Assembly: GCA_014084085.1 (NCBI GenBank)
Contig: NPFB01000057.1
Location: forward strand, 71,548 to 135,547
From: Hondaea fermentalgiana
Lineage: Eukaryota; Sar; Bigyra; Thraustochytrida; Thraustochytriidae
Direction: 5' to 3'
DNA length: 64,000 nucleotides
Positions 1 to 10,653 of this stretch are shown here, one piece after another; the first letter of the stretch is position 1; each line of letters starts with the position of its first letter. The position numbers and the translations under genes were made by a program. The notes below the pieces were generated by a model that was given only the letters and a program-made list of their open reading frames with translations, did no database searches and had not been told where the DNA came from.

Positions 1-3000
1 AGATTGATCGCGACGCCGACAATGTGCGTCGCGCCACGGCCAAGCTCGTCAAGGAGTTTGAGCGCCAAGAGGTCGAAGAGCCGCTGAAGGCCGCAACCGT
101 GCTACTCAACGAGTCCAAAACCTACCTCGACGAGTACATTCCTCTGATGCTGCTTCTCTGCAACCCCGGTCTTCGCGAGCGTCACTGGGGCCTCATTGCA
201 GATATTACCAAGCTCCCTGTGAAGTACTCTCCCGAGGTCAATTTGGAGAGCTGCATAGAGGTCGGCCTGCACAAATTCACCAATGAGATCGAGGATACGT
301 GTGTCAGTGCTAACAAGGAGTACTCCTTGGAAAAGGGCATGGACAAGATGGAGCGCGAGTGGGAGCCGCTCGAGTTTGTCGCAAAGCCGTACCGCAACAC
401 CGGTACATACATCGTTGGCGGCTTCGATGAAATTCAGACACTTCTCGACGACCACATCGTCAAGGCCCAGGCGATGCGCAGCAGTCGCTACGTGCAGCCC
501 TTCATCGAGCGCATCAAGGAATGGGAGCAGACTCTGATCGATCTGCAGAACATTCTCGACAATTGGCTCAAGCTGCAGGGAACCTGGCTTTACCTTGAAC
601 CCATTTTCGGTTCACCCGATATCATGAAGCAGATGCCCACCGAGGCAAAGATGTTCCGCGAGGTCGATGATCTTTGGCGCGAGGCCGTCGGCAAGACCGC
701 TGAGCTACCTAGCGTTATCATCACTGCGCGTCGTCCAGGGCTTCTGAGCGACATGCTTCGAGCAAACGAGCTCATGGACGAAATTCAGAAGGGTCTCAAC
801 AACTACCTCGAGACGAAACGCCTTTATTTTCCGCGTTTTTTCTTCCTTTCCAACGACGAGCTGCTCGAAATCCTTTCCGAGACAAAGGACCCACTGCGCG
901 TCCAACCTCACTTGAAGAAGTGTTTCGAGGGCATCAACGAGCTCTTCTTCGACGAGAACCTCGATATTCGCGCCATGCTCAGTCCGCAAAAGGAGCGCGT
1001 CGACTTTACGTACGACAAAATTGACCACGACGTCATTAACCCCAACAGTACTGGTGGAAACGTTGAGGTTTGGCTCGTACAGACCGAGACGGTGATGCGC
1101 AGAAGCGTTGCGTACACCCTCGACCTCTGTATGAAGGCTTATGCTGAAGCAGCCCAGCGTATTCAGTGGGTCCAAGAATGGCAGGGCCAGATGCTCATTG
1201 GTACAAGTCAAGCCTTTTGGACTCTTGAGGTTGAAAAAGCCTTGCGAGACAAAGGTAACGCTGGACTTTTTGAGTATTTTAAGGTTCTTCAAACGCAGCT
1301 CCAGGACATTGTACAGCTTGTGCGTGGTGATTTGCCCAAGCTGATGCGAACTGCCATTGGTGCAATGGTCACCCTCGACGTGCACTCGAGAGATACGGTG
1401 GGACAGCTTGCTGAGGGAGGCGTCGCCACGCCACTCGACTTTGACTGGATCGCACAGCTTCGCTACTACTGGTACGATAACAGCCACTCCGCTACGACGG
1501 GAACGCCCGGTTCACTCGATGTGAAAATGATCACTGCCTGCTGCGAGTACGACTACGAGTATCTTGGATGCTCGGGGCGTCTCGTTGTCACGCCCCTTAC
1601 CGATCGATGCTACCGCACACTCATGGGTGCTCTGCAGCTTTTGTACGGTGGCGCCCCAGAAGGACCTGCCGGAACGGGAAAGACGGAGACAACCAAGGAT
1701 CTTGGCAAGGCCGTCGCTGTTCAGACTGTCGTCTTTAACTGCTCTGATGGCCTTGATTATCTTGCCATGGGCAAATTCTTCAAGGGTCTCCTGTCCAGCG
1801 GCGCCTGGGCATGCTTTGACGAGTTCAACCGTATCGAACTCGAAGTGTTGTCTGTGGTGGCACAGCAGATTCTGACCATTCAGCGCGGCAAGATTGACAA
1901 GGCCGAGGTGATCGAGTTCGAAGGAACTACGCTGCCGCTCAAGGTCGGCTGCAACGTTTACATTACAATGAACCCAGGCTACGCTGGTCGTTCAGAGTTG
2001 CCAGACAATCTCAAAGCTCTCTTTCGTCCCTGCGCCATGATGGTTCCTGACTACGCGCTGATTGGTGAGATTATCCTGTACAGTTTTGGCTACCTGAATG
2101 CAAAGGTCCTTGCCAAGAAGATTGTGGCTACCTACAGGCTTTGCAGTGAGCAGCTGAGTTCGCAAAAGCATTACGATTACGGTATGCGCGCTGTTATGTC
2201 CGTCCTGCGTGCTGCTGGCGCGCAGAAGCGTCTCAAGGAAAATCGCGAGACGGACGAAGCCGTGCTGATGCTCCGATCTATTATCGACGTCAACGAGCCA
2301 AAGTTTCTTTCGCAGGATATGCCCCTCTTCCAGGGTATCGTGGGTGATCTCTTTCCTGGGGTGGTGCTCCCCGAGATTGATCGCTCTCTTTTCCGGAACG
2401 CATTTTTGCGCACGTGCACGAAACTCGGTCTCCAGCCGGATGATTACTTTTATGGAAAGGTTATCCAGGTATACGAGATGATGCTTGTGCGTCACGGTTT
2501 TATGGTGGTCGGTCTGCCATTTGGTGGCAAGACCTCCTCCTGGCGCTGTCTGCAAGATCTTCTTACGCTATTACACGAGGAGAACCCCGACGACAGCCGT
2601 TGGCAAAAGGTGGTCGACGTGGTCATCAACCCCAAGTCCATCTCCATGGGCATGCTCTACGGTCAATTTGACCCCGTTACACACGAGTGGACCGATGGTG
2701 TGCTCGCCATCAAGTATCGTGACTGCGCGAACAACAAGATTGGCGAAGAACCGGACCGCAAGTGGGTCATGTTCGATGGACCTGTCGATGCCATCTGGAT
2801 TGAGAACATGAACACCGTCCTTGATGATAACAAGAAGTTGTGTCTTCAAAGTGGAGAGATGGTCGCGCTCTCGGACACCATGTCAATGATGTTTGAGCCC
2901 ATGGACCTCGAGGTCGCCTCGCCGGCGACTGTGTCTCGCTGCGGTGTTATCTTTTTCGAGCCGCATCGCCTCGATTGGTTCCCTCTGTTGCAGTCATGGC

Positions 3001-6000
3001 TGGACCGCATCACCACACGTCGCGACATTTCCGAGGTTGTTGCCGAGCTCGAAGAGGACGAAGAGGCTTTTGCAAACGCGCCACCCTTTTTCATCACCCG
3101 CCGCCAGCGAAGATTGCTTACTGTTCTTTTCAAATGGCTCATGGACCCTTGCATTATCTTTGTGCGCAAAAAGTGCCGCGAGGAAGCGCCAACTGTGAAT
3201 GCCAACCTTGTGGTCAGCTGCATTCGCCTCTTGGAGAGCTGCCTCGAAACCCTTTTGCGCAACCCGACCGCTCCTCACGGTACCCCCAAGATCCGGGAAG
3301 CCACTGACGTCGAAGTGGAAACATACTTTTTGTTCGCTCTCGTCTGGTCGCTTGGCGCTTCGATTGATGCCGCAAGCCGCCCGCTCTTTAGCGAGTACCT
3401 GCGGCAGGTCCTCAACGACCAGGAGGGCAAGTTCATTGAGGAATCCTACCCCAAGATTTGGATTGGCCTGCTCGCCAAGGGCTGGAAGCTTCCGAGCTTC
3501 AATCTCGAACCTATTGTGCGTGAGGTCCCTCCAGAGCCAGAGGATGATAACGATGAGGACGACGAGGACGCTGATGGGGCCGGAAAAGAAGATGCAGAGG
3601 GCGGCGATGGCGCTGCCGCTGCGAACGATTCTAGCGCTCAAGCCGGCGAGCAAAAGGCTGGCGAAGCCGAGGAAGAGGAAGAGTACGAGGAAGAAGCAGG
3701 TAATGGGCCCAAGACGCACAAATTTCAGATTCCGGTCCCTGAAGGCGGTCTCGTGTACGATTATTGCTATCTGCCCGAAGAAGAGCGCTGGAAGAGCTGG
3801 ATCGATCTGCTGGACAAATTTAAAATTGCCAACGATGCAGAATACAGCGCGATCGTGGTCCCAACGGAGAACACATGTCAGTTTTCATATCTTTTGACCT
3901 CGCTGTACACCCATGAGAAGCCAACGCTGGTCATTGGACCCACAGGCACGGGTAAATCCACATATGTGGTTGACTGTCTGATGAACCGACTCGACCGTGA
4001 CACGTATATGACCATCATGACTGCATTTTCTGCCAACACAAGTGCGGCGCAGCTCCAAGACATTGTCGACGGACGCATGGATCGCCGGCGCAAGGGTGTA
4101 TTTGGCCCTGCACTCGGGAAGAAGTACATGCTCTTCGTTGACGATCTCAACATGCCCGTCGTGGAAGAGTACGGCGCGCAGCCGCCGATCGAGCTTTTGC
4201 GGCAGTTCGTGGACAACGGCGGATGGTACGATCTCAAGGAGAAGTCCTTTCGCAATATTATTGATACGCTCCTTGTCGCAGCAATGGGCCCACCTGGCGG
4301 AGGACGCAACTTCATCACACCTCGAATGATGCGCCACTTCAACGTGCTGACGTTTACGGAATTCTCGGATCAAACGTTGACCCGCATCTTCCAGACGCTC
4401 GCCACCTGGCACTTTGGCAAGCCTGGCTTCGACGAGTCGATTCGTGGTCTGGCGGGAGGCATCGTGACGGCCACTCTCGAAGCATACACAAAGGCGAAGG
4501 AGGAACTTTTGCCAACACCAGCAAAGTCCCACTACACCTTTAACTTGCGTGACTTTTCGCGTGTCATTCAAGGTGTCACCATGGTTGGCCCACAGACAGA
4601 GGGCGTCGATCGTCCGTACATTGTAAGGCTCTGGGTGCATGAGGTCCTGCGCGTGTTTTCGGATCGCCTCATCGATGATACGGACCGCACGTGGTTCCTG
4701 AATTACCTCAAGACGCTCTCGCCCAAGCATTTCAATGCGGATTTCTCGTCGATCTTCAAGCACCTCAAGGAGTCTCGGCCTGCGGATAATGACTTTGGAG
4801 ACGACATCGTTCTTGATGACATGCGTCGCTTGTTCTTCGGAGACTTTATGGTTCCTGGCGCGGATCCGCGCATGTACGAGGAGATTCAAGAAATTCCCAA
4901 ACTCTCTGAGACGCTCGACACGTATCTCGAGGAGTACAATTCCGTGAGCAAAACGCCCATGCAGCTCGTACTCTTTCTCTTCGCCATCGAGCACGTGTCA
5001 AGGATCAGCCGAGTGCTGTCCATGCCGGGAGGCAATGCTCTCCTCGTGGGCGTCGGTGGTTCAGGTCGCCAGTCGCTGACGCGTCTTGCCGGTTTCATCG
5101 CGGACTTTGACGTGATCCAGATTGAAATCTCCAAGAACTACAACAAGGTTGAGTGGCACGAAGATCTCAAGCGTGTCATTCGTGCTGCGGCGCTTAATCC
5201 GCGCGATGCCGTCTTTCTCTTTAGCGACTCGCAGATCAAGCAGCCGAGCTTCGTGGAAGACATCAACAATCTTCTCAACTCGGGAGAGATTCCGAATCTG
5301 TTTCCGAGCGATGAGAAGGCAGAGTGTCTCGAGGCGGTGCGACCTTTTGCCAAACAGGTGTATGGCAAGAAGGCAGCGGACATGAACGCACTAGAGCTCT
5401 GGCAATTTTTTGTTCAGCGTGTGCGCAAGAAGTTGCACGTCGTGCTCGCGTTTAGTCCGATTGGCGGCGAATTTCGCGACCGTCTACGCATGTACCCGAG
5501 TCTCATCAACTGCTGCGTTATCGACTGGTTTAGTCTGTGGCCTGCCGATGCACTGGTTGCCGTGGCAGAACGCTTCCTCGCGGATCTTCCCATCTCGGAC
5601 ACGGAGGCCGCCAGCAAGGAGGAGATTCTCGCACAGATCGTCATCACATGCCAGAGCTTCCACACCTCGATCCAGGAGCTATCGGATCACTTTCGCTCTG
5701 CAATGCGGCGCATTAACTACGTCACCCCAACTTCGTATCTGGAGCTCATCCTCGCCTACAAGGGCTCTCTCTCTGCCTGTCGCGAAAAGGTACTTGCTGC
5801 GAAGCGTCGCTACGAGATTGGTCTCGAGAAGCTCGACTTCGCCGCGAGCTCGGTCGCCGACATGCAAAAGCAGCTCACGGACCTTCAGCCTGTGCTCGCG
5901 CAGAGTCAAGCCGATACAGATGCTCTCATGAAGCAGATTGAGGAGAAGCTTCCAGGTGTGGAGGCCACCAAGGAAGCTGTTGGAAAGGATGCCGCAGTGG

Positions 6001-9000
6001 CGCAAGGCGAGGCTGATCGCGTGGGAGCCATCAAGAAGGAATGTGAAGACGATCTTGCGGTTGCGATGCCTCTCTTGCAAGAAGCCGTCGATGCTCTTGA
6101 TACGCTCAAGCCATCTGACATTAACGAGGTCAAGAACTTCAAAACGCCGCCCGGAGGTGTGGTGCTCACGATGGAGGCAATCTGCGTGATGCTCAACATC
6201 AAATGCGCCAAGGCAAAGGACCCCAATGACCCTACCAAGAAAGTTGACGACTGGTGGACACCCGGTAAGAAACTTCTCGCCGATCCGAAATTCCTGCAGA
6301 CGCTCAAGGACTACGACAAGGACAACATTAACCCAAAGTTCATCAAAATCATTCGGGACAAGTTTGTGAATGATCCCAACTTTGAGCCCGAAATTGTGAA
6401 AAAGGCCTCGGTGGCAGCCTGCGGTATGTGCAAGTGGGTTCGCGCGATGGAGTCCTACGACAAGGTGGCCAAGGTAGTGGCACCGAAAAAGGCCGCCCTT
6501 GCAGAGGCCGAGGCCGAGCTGTCCGTCACCATGGGCGAGCTGCAGAAGAAGCAGGACGCTTTAAAGGCTGTGGAGGACGAGCTCGCCGCTCTGCAGGCTC
6601 AGTTCCAGGCCGCCTGTGACAAGAAGAAAGATCTCGAGGACGAAGTGGACCTCTGTGGAAAGAAGCTTGAGCGCGCCAAGACCCTCATCGATGGACTCGG
6701 CGGCGAAAAGTCGCGCTGGACGCAGAGTGCTCTTGACCTGGCGGAGCAGTGCACTTTGCTTACGGGCGATGTCCTTGTGAGCGCGGGCGTCATTGCGTAT
6801 CTGGGCCCCTTTACAGCAGGCCTTCGTGACAAGCAGGTCGCGTCGTGGACATCTATGCTCCACGAGCGCAAGATTCCAACCTCGGAGGGTGTTACGCTCA
6901 ATGCGACGCTGGGTGACCCGGTCGCGACGCGCCAATGGCACGTGAATGGCCTGCCGACTGATGCTTTTTCGGTGGATAACGGAATCGTTGTCTTCAATTC
7001 TCGGCGATGGCCTCTACTGATTGATCCTCAGGGTCAGGCCAACAAGTGGATTCGTAACATGGAGAAGGAGCGCGGTCTGCATGTCATCAAACTCAGCGAC
7101 GGAAACTACCTGCGCACAGTTGAGAACGCGGTGCAGTTTGGCCAGCCCGTGCTTTTGGAGAATGTCGGCGAGACCCTCGATGCCGCATTAGAGCCTCTAC
7201 TTCTGAAGCAGACCTTCAAGCAGGGTGGTGTGGAGTGTCTCCGTCTGGGTGACAGCACCGTCGAATACAGCCCAGAATTCCAATTCTACATTACCACCAA
7301 GCTGCCCAACCCTCATTACCTCCCAGAGGTTGCGGTGAAGGTGACCTTGCTTAACTTCATGATTACCCCAGACGGACTCGAGGATCAGCTTTTGGGAACC
7401 GTGGTGCTTGAAGAGCGACCCGACCTCGCCGAGGAGAAGGCGCGACTCATCGTGGAGGGCGCCGAGAACTCGCGCAAGCTCAAAGAGCTGGAGGACAACA
7501 TTCTTCACATCCTCTCATCATCCTCTGGAAACATCCTCGAGGATGAGAGTGCGATCAACGCTCTCAATTCCTCCAAGGTGCTTTCGAATGAAATTGCCGA
7601 AAAGCAGGCGGTCGCAGAACAGACCGAAAAGACCATTGACGAGGTGCGACAAGGGTACCGGCCGATCGCGTACCATGGCCAGCTTTTGTACTTTTGTATT
7701 GCAGACCTGGCCAACATCGAGCCCGTATACCAGTACTCGCTGAGTTGGTTTTCGAATCTTTTCGTGGCAAGCATCCGCAACAGCGAGAAGTCAGATGACC
7801 TCGAGGAGCGTCTCGAAAACCTGCGCATGTTCTTTACGTACTCTCTTTATTGCAACATTTGTCGATCGCTGCTAGAAAAGGACAAGCTCCTCTTTGCGTT
7901 TTTGCTCACGGTCAAGCTCATGTTCGGCGCCAAGGAGCTCGAGGAGTCGGAGTGGTACTTTTTGTTGACAGGCGGCGTGGCCATGGACAATCCGCATGAG
8001 AACCCGGCAAGCGAATGGCTCGCGGACAAATCATGGGGAGAAGTGTGCAGACTTTCGAACATGCCTGCCTTTGAAGAGCTGCGCGAGACCTTTGCCGAGG
8101 ACGCAACGAGCTGGAAGAAGGTCTACGATGCTTCGAACGCTCATCGCGAGCCCTATCCGGATCGCTGGGAGGGTGACCGCCTGACGCCCTTTCAGCGCAT
8201 GCTCGTGCTTCGTTGCATCCGTCCTGATCGTGTGACTCTGGCAGTTCAGGATTTTGTCATCAACAAAATGGGCGAGCGCTTTGTGAAGCCGCCGCCCTTT
8301 GATCTCGGTGCCTGCTACAGCGATTCCAACGCGTTGTCGCCTCTCATCTTCATTCTTTCGCCGGGTTCGGACCCAATGGCCTCTTTGCTCAAATTCGCTG
8401 ACTCGGTGAAGCAGCAAGTCTCAAGTATTTCACTCGGGCAGGGCCAGGGGCCGATCGCAGAGCGCATGATCGCCAAGGCGCAAGAGGACGGAACCTGGGT
8501 GGTCCTTCAGAATTGCCACTTGGCCGTGAGCTGGATGTCGGCGTTTGAGCGCATTTGCGAGCTCATCACGACGGAGAATACCAAGCCAGAGTTCCGCATG
8601 TGGTGTACTTCATACCCTTCAGCTGACTTTCCGGTCTCCGTTTTGCAGAACGGCGTCAAGATGACAAACGAGCCGCCAAAGGGTCTGAGAGCCAATCTCA
8701 TTGGTTCGTATTCTTCGGACCCGATCGCGGATCCGGACTTCTTTGAAAGTAGTGTGGCGCCCGACAAGGAGGCTAACTTTCACATGATGCTCTTTGGCTT
8801 GGCCATCTTCCATGCCCTGGTGCAGGAGCGTCGTCTCTTTGGTCCAATGGGTTGGAATATCCCATACGAGTTCACCGATGCAGATCTCAGCATCAGCGCG
8901 GCGCAGCTCGCCTTCTTCATTGAGCAGTTCGATATGGTCCCCTTCAAGGCTCTGCACTACACGGCGGCAGAGTGTAATTACGGTGGTCGAGTCACGGACG

Positions 9001-10142
9001 ATAAGGATCGTCGCTGCTTGCACGTCATCTTGAGCCGCTTCTATCGTGCTGAGGTGCTAGATGCAGGTTTCGCGATCTCCCCCAGTGGCGCGTACACGAT
9101 GCCAGACCCTGCAACGTGCACGAGCCGGGATGATTTCGTGGAGCATATTGAGAAGTTTCCGCTCGTCGCCGAACCAGAAGTATTTGGGCTGCATGCCAAC
9201 GCGACCATCACCAAGGATCGCAAGGAAACCAACGATCTCTTCACTTCAATTCTTCTCACGCAGGCAGACACCAACTCCGCAGGCGCAAAATCGCCTGACG
9301 AGGTCATGGACGAGGTTGCGCAAGACATTCTGAGTCGGCTTCCAGAGACCTTCAATCTTGAGCTTGCGCAAGTCCGGTTCCCCGTGCGATGGGACGAGTC
9401 GCTGAACACTGTGCTGCAGCAAGAGCTGGTCCGGTACAACCGTCTTACAAGCGTGATTAGACCGTCACTGGTGAATCTTCGCAAGGCTGTGCGTGGCGAG
9501 ATGGTGATGAGCGCCGAGCTGGAGCGCGTTGGCAATTCAATGTTTTACGGTTTAGTGCCTGGCTTGTGGGCTGGAAAATCGTACCCGTCGCTCAAGCCTC
9601 TTGGAGGCTATGTGACGGATCTCTTGCGTCGTCTCGACATGCTGGGTAGCTGGCTCGAGAACGAGCCTCCGGCTGTGTTTTGGATCAGTGGATTCTACTT
9701 TACGCAGGCCTTCTTGACGGGTTGCATGCAAAATTACGCTCGCAAGAACCAGATTGCCATCGATTCGGTCAATTTTGACTTTGAGGTGATGCCAAAGACA
9801 AAGTACCAACGTGGTCCGGAGTCAACAGAGGGCGCGTATGTGGACGGTCTCTTTTTTGATGGAGCGAGATGGGACCGCGACACGCAGCAACTCGCAGATC
9901 CGCACCCCAAACAACTCTTTTCGCTTGCCCCAGTCCTATGGCTTAAACCCATGCCTCAGGACGAGATTAAGCCGCCGCCGCATTACAATTGTCCGGTGTA
10001 CAAGACTTCGGAGCGTCGTGGTGTATTGGCGACGACGGGACATTCTTCGAACTTTCTGATGTACATGCGCATTCCGAGTGAGGAAGAGCAGGGCTTTTGG
10101 ATCGAGCGTGGTGTTGCTTTGCTGACGCAGCTCGATGACTAA
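1..10142 (+). CDS. Axonemal dynein heavy chain, 5' truncated by the window edge
   Basis: Motor subunit of a ciliary inner-arm dynein; ATP hydrolysis drives microtubule sliding. The frame is open from base 3 with no stop, so the GTG at 24 is not the start and roughly the first quarter of the protein lies outside. In order: linker region, AAA1 Walker A GPAGTGKTE (from 1662) followed by CFDEFNR, AAA2 LPFGGKTSS (2514), AAA3 GPTGTGKST (3936), AAA4 GVGGSGRQS (5049), coiled-coil stalk (about 5770-6700) with the microtubule-binding tip at about 6120-6450, then AAA5, AAA6 and the C-terminal domain ending in TQLDD. The stalk stretch with YDKDNI and AMESYDKVAKVVAPKK resembles the single-headed DNAH3/7/12 group; that subgroup is my judgement. 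A very acidic insert lies between AAA2 and AAA3 (about 3535-3705). No intron is visible in more than 10 kb. Confidence 0.97.
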   Translation, partial: IDRDADNVRRATAKLVKEFERQEVEEPLKAATVLLNESKTYLDEYIPLMLLLCNPGLRERHWGLIADITKLPVKYSPEVNLESCIEVGLHKFTNEIEDTCVSANKEYSLEKGMDKMEREWEPLEFVAKPYRNTGTYIVGGFDEIQTLLDDHIVKAQAMRSSRYVQPFIERIKEWEQTLIDLQNILDNWLKLQGTWLYLEPIFGSPDIMKQMPTEAKMFREVDDLWREAVGKTAELPSVIITARRPGLLSDMLRANELMDEIQKGLNNYLETKRLYFPRFFFLSNDELLEILSETKDPLRVQPHLKKCFEGINELFFDENLDIRAMLSPQKERVDFTYDKIDHDVINPNSTGGNVEVWLVQTETVMRRSVAYTLDLCMKAYAEAAQRIQWVQEWQGQMLIGTSQAFWTLEVEKALRDKGNAGLFEYFKVLQTQLQDIVQLVRGDLPKLMRTAIGAMVTLDVHSRDTVGQLAEGGVATPLDFDWIAQLRYYWYDNSHSATTGTPGSLDVKMITACCEYDYEYLGCSGRLVVTPLTDRCYRTLMGALQLLYGGAPEGPAGTGKTETTKDLGKAVAVQTVVFNCSDGLDYLAMGKFFKGLLSSGAWACFDEFNRIELEVLSVVAQQILTIQRGKIDKAEVIEFEGTTLPLKVGCNVYITMNPGYAGRSELPDNLKALFRPCAMMVPDYALIGEIILYSFGYLNAKVLAKKIVATYRLCSEQLSSQKHYDYGMRAVMSVLRAAGAQKRLKENRETDEAVLMLRSIIDVNEPKFLSQDMPLFQGIVGDLFPGVVLPEIDRSLFRNAFLRTCTKLGLQPDDYFYGKVIQVYEMMLVRHGFMVVGLPFGGKTSSWRCLQDLLTLLHEENPDDSRWQKVVDVVINPKSISMGMLYGQFDPVTHEWTDGVLAIKYRDCANNKIGEEPDRKWVMFDGPVDAIWIENMNTVLDDNKKLCLQSGEMVALSDTMSMMFEPMDLEVASPATVSRCGVIFFEPHRLDWFPLLQSWLDRITTRRDISEVVAELEEDEEAFANAPPFFITRRQRRLLTVLFKWLMDPCIIFVRKKCREEAPTVNANLVVSCIRLLESCLETLLRNPTAPHGTPKIREATDVEVETYFLFALVWSLGASIDAASRPLFSEYLRQVLNDQEGKFIEESYPKIWIGLLAKGWKLPSFNLEPIVREVPPEPEDDNDEDDEDADGAGKEDAEGGDGAAAANDSSAQAGEQKAGEAEEEEEYEEEAGNGPKTHKFQIPVPEGGLVYDYCYLPEEERWKSWIDLLDKFKIANDAEYSAIVVPTENTCQFSYLLTSLYTHEKPTLVIGPTGTGKSTYVVDCLMNRLDRDTYMTIMTAFSANTSAAQLQDIVDGRMDRRRKGVFGPALGKKYMLFVDDLNMPVVEEYGAQPPIELLRQFVDNGGWYDLKEKSFRNIIDTLLVAAMGPPGGGRNFITPRMMRHFNVLTFTEFSDQTLTRIFQTLATWHFGKPGFDESIRGLAGGIVTATLEAYTKAKEELLPTPAKSHYTFNLRDFSRVIQGVTMVGPQTEGVDRPYIVRLWVHEVLRVFSDRLIDDTDRTWFLNYLKTLSPKHFNADFSSIFKHLKESRPADNDFGDDIVLDDMRRLFFGDFMVPGADPRMYEEIQEIPKLSETLDTYLEEYNSVSKTPMQLVLFLFAIEHVSRISRVLSMPGGNALLVGVGGSGRQSLTRLAGFIADFDVIQIEISKNYNKVEWHEDLKRVIRAAALNPRDAVFLFSDSQIKQPSFVEDINNLLNSGEIPNLFPSDEKAECLEAVRPFAKQVYGKKAADMNALELWQFFVQRVRKKLHVVLAFSPIGGEFRDRLRMYPSLINCCVIDWFSLWPADALVAVAERFLADLPISDTEAASKEEILAQIVITCQSFHTSIQELSDHFRSAMRRINYVTPTSYLELILAYKGSLSACREKVLAAKRRYEIGLEKLDFAASSVADMQKQLTDLQPVLAQSQADTDALMKQIEEKLPGVEATKEAVGKDAAVAQGEADRVGAIKKECEDDLAVAMPLLQEAVDALDTLKPSDINEVKNFKTPPGGVVLTMEAICVMLNIKCAKAKDPNDPTKKVDDWWTPGKKLLADPKFLQTLKDYDKDNINPKFIKIIRDKFVNDPNFEPEIVKKASVAACGMCKWVRAMESYDKVAKVVAPKKAALAEAEAELSVTMGELQKKQDALKAVEDELAALQAQFQAACDKKKDLEDEVDLCGKKLERAKTLIDGLGGEKSRWTQSALDLAEQCTLLTGDVLVSAGVIAYLGPFTAGLRDKQVASWTSMLHERKIPTSEGVTLNATLGDPVATRQWHVNGLPTDAFSVDNGIVVFNSRRWPLLIDPQGQANKWIRNMEKERGLHVIKLSDGNYLRTVENAVQFGQPVLLENVGETLDAALEPLLLKQTFKQGGVECLRLGDSTVEYSPEFQFYITTKLPNPHYLPEVAVKVTLLNFMITPDGLEDQLLGTVVLEERPDLAEEKARLIVEGAENSRKLKELEDNILHILSSSSGNILEDESAINALNSSKVLSNEIAEKQAVAEQTEKTIDEVRQGYRPIAYHGQLLYFCIADLANIEPVYQYSLSWFSNLFVASIRNSEKSDDLEERLENLRMFFTYSLYCNICRSLLEKDKLLFAFLLTVKLMFGAKELEESEWYFLLTGGVAMDNPHENPASEWLADKSWGEVCRLSNMPAFEELRETFAEDATSWKKVYDASNAHREPYPDRWEGDRLTPFQRMLVLRCIRPDRVTLAVQDFVINKMGERFVKPPPFDLGACYSDSNALSPLIFILSPGSDPMASLLKFADSVKQQVSSISLGQGQGPIAERMIAKAQEDGTWVVLQNCHLAVSWMSAFERICELITTENTKPEFRMWCTSYPSADFPVSVLQNGVKMTNEPPKGLRANLIGSYSSDPIADPDFFESSVAPDKEANFHMMLFGLAIFHALVQERRLFGPMGWNIPYEFTDADLSISAAQLAFFIEQFDMVPFKALHYTAAECNYGGRVTDDKDRRCLHVILSRFYRAEVLDAGFAISPSGAYTMPDPATCTSRDDFVEHIEKFPLVAEPEVFGLHANATITKDRKETNDLFTSILLTQADTNSAGAKSPDEVMDEVAQDILSRLPETFNLELAQVRFPVRWDESLNTVLQQELVRYNRLTSVIRPSLVNLRKAVRGEMVMSAELERVGNSMFYGLVPGLWAGKSYPSLKPLGGYVTDLLRRLDMLGSWLENEPPAVFWISGFYFTQAFLTGCMQNYARKNQIAIDSVNFDFEVMPKTKYQRGPESTEGAYVDGLFFDGARWDRDTQQLADPHPKQLFSLAPVLWLKPMPQDEIKPPPHYNCPVYKTSERRGVLATTGHSSNFLMYMRIPSEEEQGFWIERGVALLTQLDD
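3535..3705 (+). other. Acidic low-complexity insert inside the dynein motor
   Basis: About 55 codons of Asp, Glu, Ala and Gly between the AAA2 and AAA3 modules of the dynein heavy chain. The reading frame stays open and motor homology resumes downstream, so this is an in-frame loop expansion rather than an intron. Confidence 0.7.
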
Positions 10143-10653
10143 ACGCGCTCATCTACTTTGAAGCTGGCTTCCGATCGAGCTTGTCACAAATCTTCTAGTC
10201 TGAGCCCCTGGTGGTATGCCAGGTACACTGGTTCTTTTACTACATACATTCATACATACATACACATTCTAATTTCAAGTAAGCAAGTGAATCTTTTGAA
10301 TACAATGAGCTATTGCGTGGCATCTGAGGCATGGATCACGAGGCGAATGGGAACGCAGTCATCGTCCTGCCGTTGACAAACGACTGTGACAGGTGCGTCC
10401 TGAACTTGCACATCACCCTTTAAGGCAGCTTCCGAGTGAGCTCGTTGACCAAGAAACATTACAAATCGGACTTTGGAAGAACTTTTTAAAGTTCAAGTAC
10501 AAACATCAACAATCTCCTGAATACAATGAGCACGCGTGGTGGCCGCATGAACAAGTGAAACGCAACAAGGCGAAGTTTTCTTTTCGTCGTCGAGTGAAGC
10601 ATGTTTCTGTTTTATATTTTGTATTTTGAATTTTAATTTTGGTGTCAAGGTTT
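10143..10653. other. Convergent 3' intergenic region
   Basis: Shared 3' flank of the dynein and sideroflexin genes. It holds a short TACA/TTCA-rich tract (about 10240-10270) and two copies of the word GAATACAATGAGC about 220 bases apart (near 10299 and 10519). I see no supported gene. Confidence 0.5.
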
